A stretch of 64,000 bases of DNA from Pratylenchus scribneri. Its lineage: Eukaryota; Nematoda; Chromadorea; Rhabditida; Pratylenchidae. Positions within the stretch are counted from its first letter, which is position 1. Every line of letters begins with the position of its first letter. The notes below the pieces were generated by a model that ran no database searches, was not told the DNA's origin, and saw nothing but the letters and a program-made list of their open reading frames with translations. Below are positions 44,971 to 64,000 of the stretch, in pieces. The DNA lies in NCBI GenBank assembly GCA_030063045.1, contig JAQSEB010000057.1:496001-560000 (forward strand), in the 5' to 3' direction. A program made the position numbers and the translations under genes.

Positions 44971-47436
44971 TGCTCTGTCCGAGCCTTCCGGTTCTTTTAT
45001 CAAACCCTTTTAATTTAACTCAATTTTCCAAATATGCTTTACTTCCAAAATAAATTAAAAACTTCAATTGAGTAAAAGAAAGATTGGCTTCAATTGAGTA
45101 AAAGAAAAGTGGGTCGAAAAAGAGAGGTGAGAGTGGTGATTGGCATTGTAAGGGGGCATCTTAAATAGGCCAAGAAATTGGGAGGAGCGAAGGGGGAATT
45201 GGACAGAAATAAGAATATTCGCCAGAAGGATTGGATGGACATCAAAGGGGGAGATTTGGGGGTTGGGCAATGCCTAGAAGGATTTTACAACATAAAGAGG
45301 AGATTGGATGAATATTCAGAGGGGGAGAAAGGATTGGATGACATTTACGATAGAATGATTGACAGAAATAAAATAGGGCGAATGGAGAAGTTAAAAAAAT
45401 AAATAGGAATAAAGAAATTAAATAAAAGAATTAAATATTAAATTAAATAATTCAAGTAAAGACAGCACATTTCCCTCTCCTCGTTCAAAACTCCCAACGC
45501 CCATTGAGCCAGCGATCCTGCGAAGTGTCCATCGGCGGCCAGCTTTCATGTTGAAAATCCAACGGCTCGAAGCGATCCTGTCGTCGGTCTCTCGGCTGTC
45601 GCTGAATTCCCGAAGATGATGATGCCTCGGCGATTTCAGCCGGATCAGCTACTGGAAAAGCAGGGGGTCCCCACCCGCAATTAAAGCATTTTCCACGGGC
45701 GCTATTCATATTTTGCCTCTTTTGTATCGCCATAGCTTCAAATCTTTCATCCAATTCTGCCACTTGGGCGCTTGCATAAGAGGGTCGTTTTAAATGGGCA
45801 AGCAATTCATATTGCTGCGCTATTTCATAAGCTTTGGAATACTCATTCGGTCTTTGCGCCTTAACCTCGTATTGAAGGTCTGGCAACAGCCGATCCATAA
45901 ATTCTTCCAAAAGGCGCTTCCTTATGATATTTTCTTCCTCGCCTGCCAAGGCGGTGCGAACTGCTTCATTTAAGCGATTTGCGAATTCAAAAACCTTTTC
46001 GCTTGGCATTTGTTTGCAACTCGAAAGTTTTTGTCGAGCGATGCTTTTTGTATTGTCATTCTCAAATTTTGATTTGAGATGCGCAATCGCTTCCTCAAGG
46101 CTATTTGGTTCGATTGAATCCAATTCAGCCCTGGCTTGACCCTCAAGGCAAAATTTGAGTCGGCTAATCTTTTGTTGCTCGCTCAATCGCGTTGTGAATA
46201 AAGACAAAATATCCTCAAATTTCTGCGACCAACGGGTAAAAGAAACACTTGGGTTGCCATCAAATGGCTGAATTTGACTCCCAGTGCTCAAAAAGGGGTC
46301 TCCGACCATTATCTCACATATTGATTGCTCGTTTTGCCCAAAACGAAATTCTTCAAGTGCCATAATTTCGCACCCAATCAATTCATGGTGCAGCCCAGCA
46401 TCAATGATGGGCTCAATTTGGAGCTCCAAACTTCCTTCAAGAATGGTTCCACGAACCAAATCTAATTGGCTTTTCACTCCTTCCATATATTCCTCCAATA
46501 AAATTGGGTTGAAGGGTTCACTTTTAATTTCTTTTAATTCCATCTGATCTTCTTCCAAACTGCGGATGGTTTGGCACACAGCTGATTCAAAAGCACGCAA
46601 TTTGGCTAACAATTCCATGCGCTTTTGATTTTTCTCATGGGCGATGTCATAGCCCGAACCAATTGATTTGCTGCTTTCCATTATTACTTCAAATGGCACA
46701 CAGTCGACTAAACACTCAGTTTCTAGCTAGCGCACTTAGTCAATTTGCTCACAATTTATATTTTTAATATTTGGAATATAAGCACGCAGCTCAGCTACTG
46801 GACCACAGCCAGGCTAGCTCAAATTATTTATTGGGAGGATGATGGCGAGCACCTAGCTGCGAACCACCAATTTGGGGAAGAGGAAAATTGGAAAGGGTTT
46901 ACTCGGGTCTGACTCCCGGCTAGTGGCACCAGAAAATTGCTCTGTCCGAGCCTTCCGGTTCTTTTATCAAACCCTTTTAATTTAACTCAATTTTCCAAAT
47001 ATGCTTTACTTCCAAAATAAATTAAAAACTTCAATTGAGTAAAAGAAAGATTGGCTTCAATTGAGTAAAAGAAAAGTGGGTCGAAAAAGAGAGGTGAGAG
47101 TGGTGATTGGCATTGTAAGGGGGCATCTTAAATAGGCCAAGAAATTGGGAGGAGCGAAGGGGGAATTGGACAGAAATAAGAATATTCGCCAGAAGGATTG
47201 GATGGACATCAAAAGGGGAGATTTGGGGGTTGGGCAATGCCTAGAAGGATTTTACAACATAAAGAGGAGATTGGATGAATATTCAGAGGGGGAGAAAGGA
47301 TTGGATGACATTTACGATAGAATGATTGACAGAAATAAAATAGGGCGAATGGAGAAGTTAAAAAAATAAATAGGAATAAAGAAATTAAATAAAAGAATTA
47401 AATATTAAATTAAATAATTCAAGTAAAGACAGCACA
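44971..47436 (-). mobile_element. Gag-only LTR retrotransposon, second copy
   Basis: A duplicate of 34422-36887, produced by the segmental duplication rather than by a new insertion: the same flanks and the same ATTTG duplication (44966-44970, 47437-47441). LTRs are 44971-45469 and 46938-47436. Confidence 0.9.
45485..46699 (-). CDS. Retrotransposon Gag, second copy, 404 aa
   Basis: Identical in sequence to the Gag at 34936-36150, including the half zinc knuckle. It lies between the second pair of LTRs. Confidence 0.85.
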   Translation of the reverse strand: MPFEVIMESSKSIGSGYDIAHEKNQKRMELLAKLRAFESAVCQTIRSLEEDQMELKEIKSEPFNPILLEEYMEGVKSQLDLVRGTILEGSLELQIEPIIDAGLHHELIGCEIMALEEFRFGQNEQSICEIMVGDPFLSTGSQIQPFDGNPSVSFTRWSQKFEDILSLFTTRLSEQQKISRLKFCLEGQARAELDSIEPNSLEEAIAHLKSKFENDNTKSIARQKLSSCKQMPSEKVFEFANRLNEAVRTALAGEEENIIRKRLLEEFMDRLLPDLQYEVKAQRPNEYSKAYEIAQQYELLAHLKRPSYASAQVAELDERFEAMAIQKRQNMNSARGKCFNCGWGPPAFPVADPAEIAEASSSSGIQRQPRDRRQDRFEPLDFQHESWPPMDTSQDRWLNGRWEF

Positions 47437-48085
47437 ATTTGAAATAAAGGAAGAGCAGAGAAGATGGTACTACTGTAGCTCTCCACCGAGTGGCAGAGGG
47501 GTCCGATGCAATTAAAATATGATGCTCCTCAAAAGTGTCAACAAGATTTAAAATGCAATTGAAGAAAAGGCAAAGTGTGATGAATAGTGTCCATTTGGAA
47601 TAGAAGCCAACAATAAATGACCCATTTTGGCCCAAGCCAATTCAAAAATATTTTAAAAAAATTGTGAAAATGAAATGGGAAAAAGTAGACCGACAAAGAG
47701 TAAAGGGAGCAGTAATTAAGGGCGAAGATGACTCCTTCCTTTTTCCGCTATTGGACCAAGGGGTCCGAATCTGAAGCAATAAATAATATGTTACTCAATA
47801 GAAATATCGGTCAACGAAAAGGAATTATTCTCATAAAAAATAAGGTGGTCATTCGTTTGTTATTTTCAAATTTGAATTTTATTTCAGAGTTTTATTTTTA
47901 ATAAAGTGTATATTAATATTTGAAAATATTTTATTATATATTTTCAATTTTATTTATAATATTTTATTTTTGGTTTCTTTTATTTATTTTTTATTTCTTT
48001 TTATCAATTTTTTATCAAAATTAAATGAAATTATTGAATTTGATTAAAAATATTACATTAGCATTGAATTCTCTTGTGGTTTATG

Positions 48086-48803
48086 CCTAATCATTAATTC
48101 TTTTGATAAATTTTTATTTGAACTAGAATCCAAAAACGGATGTCAGATTCGGAATCAGCGTGAAATTTTACCCAGGAAAGAACCCCATATCTTGAGGATT
48201 CCTACAAAGATGAAAAAATTGTAAAAATAAAATACAATTGCACAATAATTTTGTAATAATTATAATTAATAATTTTGTACGGGAAGGGTGCCATGGAAAG
48301 GACGAGGAAGGGGGTCCGCCGCGGAAAGAAAGGGTTTTCTTTTGTAAAAAGCCGCCTCGGACAAAGGGGTCCGACTCCCTCCTCCGCTGGGGCCAAGGGG
48401 TCCGATTCGCCCTCCGTTGGGGCCAGGGGGTCCGGTTCCCCTTTCCTATGGGGCCAAGGGGTACGATTCCCCTCCGCTGGGGCTAGGGGCCAAACATTTT
48501 GCAGGAAAATTCACATCGAGATTTCTCGAGATTACCTTCTTTCTTTTTCGAGAATCAGGACTATATCTTTATCTATTTATAAACAATTTGTAAAAAATTA
48601 TCAAAAAATTTAATTTTTAATATAATGTTATACAATGATATGATATCATTAAAAACATCAAAAGGGTACTGGCAATGAAAATTTAAATATTTATTTTGGC
48701 ATTATGTTTATTAAATAATTCACTTTTCGTTTCAATACACTTTCCATGTTCCTCAATAGATTTTAGCTGGATTACGGTGGTGGATTTCCGATACCTATCA
48801 GCT
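48086..48803. repeat. Polinton right terminal inverted repeat, second copy
   Basis: A duplicate of 37537-38254, with the GC-rich minisatellite at 48364-48494. Because the left TIR occurs once, the locus has one left and two right ends. Confidence 0.85.
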
Positions 48804-49010
48804 ATCTACCATAGTCATACTGTAGCAGGATTATGGTGGCGGATTTCCACCGCCAAGTACGGTGGCGGATTTCCACCGCCAAGTCAGCCATTAGATTTAG
48901 GCTAGTATACGGTACTCCTTTCAAAGTAGCTCAATAGGTATTCGCTAAAATCAATCGATAATTGAAAAATACGGTAGGATTACGGTGGTGATATTCCCGT
49001 CCCTTACTAC

Positions 49011-50800
49011 TCATTTATTTTCAAAAAAACACCTGCAAAAATACAAAATTGGGGCATTGGTTGCTTGGGCAATTTTGTTCAATTGAAGAATCGCACGATA
49101 AAAAGACATTTGAAGAGTTTGATTAATTGAAATATTCGGAAAAATGAAATTGGCAAATAAAGGTGTTGGAAACCAGCAAAAGAAAGTGACCAGCATCAAA
49201 ACATAAAGGGAACGAAGAACACGACATTCGGCCTTGTCTTGCATCAATTTGACATCTTTTTATATGATGAAATTTTTATTATTAACAAACAACAAACATT
49301 TGCAACGTATCAGAATCCACAAAGAAATGTAGACGACCACAATGCCAATATTTAGGATAAGTGACCAAATTAGACTATAAAACAATAGGATAGGATCGAT
49401 CATATCTGTTGGCGTACAATAGACTTCTCTGTATTTGGAAAATATGTTGAATTTATGTATTCTTTATTTTAAATACAATGTTTGATTCAATTAATAGGTT
49501 GTTAGAATCTCTACTTTTTGAAATTTTAAAAAAAATTATATTATTCCAAAAAATATTTTTTATAGGTTTTTTTGTCTGAAATTTTGAAAATTGGATTGGT
49601 TTTGAATCAGAGTTATATTAAATAGTCAATAAATTTTAAAAAGTATAATCATTTTTTTTGTTTTTAAAACTTTTTGCCATTTAAAATGAATAATTTAATG
49701 TTTAAATTAAGCCTAATAATTCATAAAATGTGCCGATTGAATTATTAATTATACCTATGACTGCTGGACGTAAATAATTTTTTTGATTCATAGAGGGAAC
49801 TTTTCACTTGAAAAAATAAAATCGAGAAGTAAAAATATTACAATTATTATAATTTTAATTAAAGAATTTTTAAAATTATCAATAATTTTCTTGTATTGAT
49901 TTAAGCAAAAATTGGTTTACTTTAATTTTTTCGAATCGCTCATGGAATAAAAATAATGGGGATAAATTGTTGCGAAAAATGTGCCAAGTGCAATGGAGCC
50001 AATTGTGCCGAAGAAATATCGATTTTTATATTTTGTTGATAGAAATTTATATCTGAAAATATTTTCAATGACGACAATATTCTATTTTGACTTACTGTAT
50101 TGGGAAAATTATGGAGAAAAATCGATCGATGCTGATCAAGAAAAGCAGATTTTGCATATTTAGTTGGGCGAAAGGACCATAGGATTCAAGGAAAAAACAA
50201 ATTTGAAGGGGAATTGTTATGCCGGAAATAGTCAACACTGTTGGCAAGGAAATGATCGAGAATTCGGCCAAACAATCGTAGATGGCCATAGTGAAGATGA
50301 AAAGTGAACAACATGAATTGCGAAGTTTTCTGTTTAGTGTGAATGGGAATGTTTGAATGGTGGTTAGCATGAAATTATATGGCCGAAGGCCAACTTGGTG
50401 CCATTGAAATAATTTATCAAGCAATAGATCAACTTTTATGAATGACTGGAAGATTTCTGCCCATTCATTATTATTAATCTTATATACATTTATTAGAATA
50501 GATGGAGTTTTACCAAAAAAAGAGCGAAAATTGCCAATCCATGAGAGATATGATTTAGCCTCTTTTTTTTAGCATAATTCCACAAATCCAGAATGAATCT
50601 TTATTAAAATTATATAAAATTATATAATTTTAAATATGTCATTCTGTTTCGTCATTAATAAGTTATAAAGTTCCCTTTTCTTACTCATTTTTAATGATGA
50701 CAAAAACGAGGAAACTGTTGAAAAAAAATCCAATAGTGCAGATGAAGAATTGGAGCACTGTGGCCCAATAAAGAATGGGATCAATGGGTGCAATTGGCAT
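49011..50800 (-). CDS. Serpentine chemoreceptor-like GPCR (Srsx-like), complete
   Basis: Five exons can be joined in phase. Exon 1 is 50800-50685 with TM1 (LQFFICTIGFFFNSFLVFVI). Exon 2 starts at 50329 with TM2-TM3 and the IDRFF motif at the end of TM3. Exon 3 is about 50051-49937 with TM4 (GTIGSIALGTFFATI). Exon 4 is about 49427-49305 with TM5, and exon 5 starts near 49260 with TM6-TM7, ending at 49011. The second extracellular loop has CTPTDM. This pattern is typical of nematode Srsx/rhodopsin-like receptors, which sense chemicals at ciliated neurons. The stop lies about 200 bp from the Polinton right TIR, so the element inserted just downstream of the gene. Confidence 0.7.
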
Positions 50801-51169
50801 CAGATGAAAGTAATTTTAATGGGGAGGGAACAATATTTTTGTCAATTTTGTTTGCTTGAAAAAGGGCAAATATTTTAATAAATAAACATAATTTATAGTC
50901 ACTAAATATTAAGTACAAATCTAAAGCAAAAAAAAAATAAGTGAGCAAATGGAAATTGAATGTCTAACAAAATTTCACATATTTATGCTGTATATTAAAT
51001 AGTTTAACCAGCTGTTGTGCGCGAGTTGCATTTTGAACAGAGAAGAAATTGGGGTACGAATTTTTAAACTACGGTTTAAACTCGTTTCTTACCATTCTAT
51101 TAGATCCTAATTCTACTCTGCAACATTGGCCCATTTTCCAAAAGAGATTTAGGCCCATAAAATAATTCT
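50801..51169. other. Intergenic region upstream of the receptor
   Basis: AT-rich, presumably the receptor promoter side. It contains a TGCGCGAGTTGCATTTTGAA segment similar to one near 8261. No gene. Confidence 0.35.
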
Positions 51170-51870
51170 CCTAATATTTTCTATTTTTCCTTTATTTATC
51201 GTTAAAACTTAAATAAGAAAAAGAAAATGGCTTTTAAAAATGTGCCAACAGCAGTAAGGAATTTAACGAAAACATTGCCCTTTTAGAAGAGAATTAATGC
51301 CGCAAAACCGCCATCTTAAATAATTAATTCAAAAGAAATGAAGAAGGTTATGAATAATTTAATTTTTTCTACACCAACAAATTTAATTAAAATTAATTTT
51401 TGGTGGCGATTGTCACCTGCCACCACGACAGTCACGGTGAAATGAAAATTCGTCACCAATTTATTTTGTTGAAAATTAAGTTAAATCATTTTGAAGAAAA
51501 ATTTTAGGTATTGATTTGATTTTTATATATTATACAAATTAAAAAATTAATTTCCTCCATCTTATATTATGTACTATTATTTTCTAATTTTACTCTATTT
51601 GTCATTAAACATAAATACCAAAAAAATATGACTTCTAAAAATGTGCCAGCAGCAGGAAGTAGAAAGGAATTTTGAAGAAAACATTGGCCTTTTAGAAGAA
51701 AATGTAATGCCGCCACCGGCATCTTCAACAATTAATTCACAAGAAAGGAAGGTTATAATTTAATTTTTTTCTACTCTTAAACATATATAATTAACATTAA
51801 TTTTTGGTGGCGCGTGTCACTGTCACCACAACAGTCATTGCGAATATTCGCCAATTCGTCATGACAATTC
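51170..51870. repeat. Two diverged direct copies, about 390-bp period
   Basis: About 51190-51480 and 51600-51870 align. Shared words include AAAATGTGCCARCAGCAG, GAAAACATTG, CCTTTTAGAAGA, AATGCCGCMAMMSC and AATTTTTGGTGGCG. Each copy has a short ATG frame reading AAA.NVP.A that soon stops. They are remnants of a small duplicated gene or repeat with no assigned function. Confidence 0.55.
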
Positions 51871-51959
51871 GTCATTAACTCCGATGTTAATGCAAATTTA
51901 CAAAATAAAATGATTTTTATATATTTTAATTTTCGATTAATGTGAGAATTTTTGCTAAT

Positions 51960-52346
51960 GTCATTTTTTGCTGAATAGCTCAGGGACGATGATGATAATT
52001 TGGGGGAGCATTATTAAGGATGATCACTCTCGATGAAGAGTGAAAATTGAAAATTTTCTGATGAAATGAATACAATTTGAAATAAATCTTCCATGAATTT
52101 GGTACGAAATGTTTGGCTAGCCCAGAGCAGGTTCCATGTTGAAAGGAAAATTGTGCAAAAATCCATGAGCCAAGGATATTGTAATCGATAAAACTCCTCA
52201 AAATGCATTATAATTTGAATAAAATCAAAGCTAATTAAAACATAAACCGTTTTCGGTTTTATTAAAATTAAATTAAGCCAAATCATTATAAAAAGATTTG
52301 TCTTGTCGGAATCTATCAGGCTATAGGATAAAAATCTTTTGGGCAA
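51960..52346 (-). pseudogene. Chemoreceptor-like fragment (TM6-TM7)
   Basis: A frame of 110 codons has two hydrophobic segments and YPWLMDFCTIFLSTWNLLWA, followed by SQTFRTKFMEDL. This is reminiscent of the TM7 and post-TM7 region of nematode serpentine receptors. No upstream TM1-TM5 exons were found within the window, so it is probably a remnant. Confidence 0.35.
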
Positions 52347-53481
52347 AATAAATATTTCCCCTAATTAATTATATTATATTCATTTAAAGATTTATTTTTA
52401 TAATTTTATTAAATATCACTAATTATATTCTGTTTCTTTTATTTTATCTATTGATATTTTAATATATAAAAAGCAAAAATGAGTAAAAATACTAGAAAAT
52501 AAGGGGAAAAAATTGTTTGTCGCTATCGGTCTTCGAACCTTTGCTGCCTCTATTTGGGATCCTATACATTAATCAACTGGGCTAAGCGACAACACATTGG
52601 CGCTCTTTCATTTTTCCCTTTTGAAGGAACAGCAATGGAATAGCAAGAAAGATATAATGGAATTGATGGCGAGGGAAAAAAAGAAAGCAATGCTGGAGAG
52701 AGAAATTTTAATGCTTGTTGCGGGAGGACAGTGCAAAGGAAAAGGCACCTTTTTGTGCCTTTCCAACGCATTTAATATTTGGAGGATTTTGAAGTAGAAA
52801 TAGGCAAAATAATAAAGTATTTTAATAAGCCAACAATGATTTAAATTTTCTCGTATTTTTGAAGACCTATGTGTAAAAAAAATTTACTCTGATAAAGCAT
52901 ATTTTTGGAAAGCTGATTCATCTGAATCGGCATAAAATTATTGATCTATTTTCAGATGAGATTTTTAGACTCATTATTTGAAATGATGTCAATTAAAAAT
53001 TAGCAATGATCTTTGTTCTTTTTACAAAATTTTTCGGCATGAAATACGATTCAAATCGCAAATGTCAGCTGTAGAGTAGATACAGAATGCGGCACTGTTA
53101 TTATTAATACTTGCTTTACACTTAATTTTTCGAATTTTCATGGAATTTTATTTAATTGAAAAGTTAAAAAAATATTGGAAATAAAATCAGTTTAACGAAA
53201 ATTTCAAAATTTTTGTTGGTTATTGTGGATATGAATAAAAATGAATTTTCATGGGATCAAAGAAGATTGAGGAGGGTCATGGATTTGTTATAGGATATCC
53301 AGAAAAATAATATTTAAAAATAGAAAATAATTGTTGAATATATGAATATATGGATTGCCCAAAATAATGGGAATATATAAGTTTAGATAGGAAAATAAAA
53401 AATGTAAAAAAGAATGAATGGAACTAGCTCCCAAAAAAGAAACAATGCCGCATAAAAATGTTTCGTTGAATCATCAAATAT
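52347..53481. other. Intergenic region, no supported gene
   Basis: AT-rich. A short tRNA-like stretch at 52518-52591 is discussed among the rejected items. A plus-strand frame at 52597-52797 has no motif. Confidence 0.35.
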
Positions 53482-63780
<10,299 letters not shown>

Positions 63781-64000
63781 TTATTTCTGCACATATAGTT
63801 CTTCTTGTTTTGACCACAATCTCTCAATTCCTTCCAAATGACCAAATCCCACAATGCCCACAACGGTCAGAGGTTCAAATGTGACTGAAAATGAGTTAGG
63901 ATAAAAATTGATTTTTAATATTTAATATTTTAACCTCCAATCCTGTAGCTGCCACACAATTTTTCCAGCGTACATCGGTGCAAAATTGTGTGCATCACTT
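63781..64000 (-). CDS. TraB-domain-like protein, C-terminal part
   Basis: The window edge cuts this gene. The last exon ends at TAA 63781 and includes VVGIVGFGHLEGIERLW, the conserved C-terminal motif of TraB/PrgY domain proteins. A 48-bp GT-AG intron (about 63887-63934) joins it to an upstream exon containing LHRCTLEKLCGSYRIG in a consistent phase. Eukaryotic TRABD proteins are membrane-associated. The assignment rests on a short motif. Confidence 0.5.

Larger units (their letters stand above)
39458..50006. repeat. Tandem segmental duplication, unit 2 (10,549 bp)
   Basis: The second copy. The junction reads GAGCCAATTGTG, from the receptor, directly into GGAATGCCTTTC, from the polymerase, with a single shared G. 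Such minimal homology fits end joining or replication-based repair rather than unequal exchange between long repeats. No differences from unit 1 were noticed, so it is very recent or an assembly artefact. Confidence 0.93.

Noticed and set aside
14602..50006. Two independent Polinton insertions
   Set aside because: There is only one left TIR and one set of left-hand genes. The second right end is explained by the tandem duplication.
52518..52591. A 74-nt minus-strand tRNA-like sequence with a perfect 7-bp acceptor stem and a TTCGAA loop
   Set aside because: The D, anticodon and T stems do not pair properly, so at best it is a decayed tRNA pseudogene. A tRNA covariance search would decide.

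Overview
The window looks like nematode nuclear DNA. It is very AT-rich, genes are split by short (about 40-50 bp) GT-AG introns, and it holds a nematode-type chemoreceptor and a PRELI/CRAL-TRIO/GOLD gene. A plant-parasitic tylenchid such as Meloidogyne would fit, but the species cannot be fixed from sequence alone.

Layout. 1-14.6 kb is mostly non-coding: several terminal-inverted-repeat (TIR) elements, a decayed KIF21-like WD40 gene (2.63-5.16 kb), and an unassigned, probably degenerate set of exons (12.1-13.9 kb). 14602-38254 is a Polinton/Maverick, a large virus-like DNA transposon, with about 0.7 kb TIRs. Its content, left to right: a family of three related cargo repeats (+); a minus-strand virion block read right to left (unknown protein, PX minor capsid, basic virion protein, major capsid, membrane protein, adenain-like protease); a divergent promoter region; a plus-strand block (PAZ-domain protein, packaging ATPase, two small structural-type proteins, chromodomain integrase); a 149-bp minisatellite; and a protein-primed-type DNA polymerase B (-). 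A 2.47-kb gag-only LTR retrotransposon with a perfect 5-bp target duplication sits between the polymerase and the right TIR.

28909-39457 is then repeated in tandem as 39458-50006 (offset 10,549 bp, apparently identical). The unit runs from inside the polymerase gene, through the LTR element and right TIR, into an adjacent chemoreceptor gene. The junction fuses the polymerase reading frame in frame to the receptor. The receptor is complete only in the second copy (50800-49011, minus). 50.8-53.4 kb holds degenerate duplicated sequence and a receptor-like fragment. 61625-53482 (minus) is a large SEC14L1/5-like host gene whose introns carry nested TIR elements and a 39-bp minisatellite. The right edge cuts a TraB-domain-like gene.

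How it fits together: integrase, polymerase B, ATPase, protease, major and minor capsid proteins form the complete Polinton replication, packaging and virion set. Protease, major capsid, basic virion protein, ATPase and integrase read through without lesions. PX, the gene upstream of it, one plus-strand gene, one cargo repeat and the polymerase each carry frameshifts or stops, either decay or assembly indels. The most novel item is the PAZ-domain (Argonaute-type RNA-end-binding) protein at the head of the plus-strand block, a candidate anti-RNAi cargo. Virion genes abut or overlap by a few bases, suggesting coupled translation of polycistronic messages.
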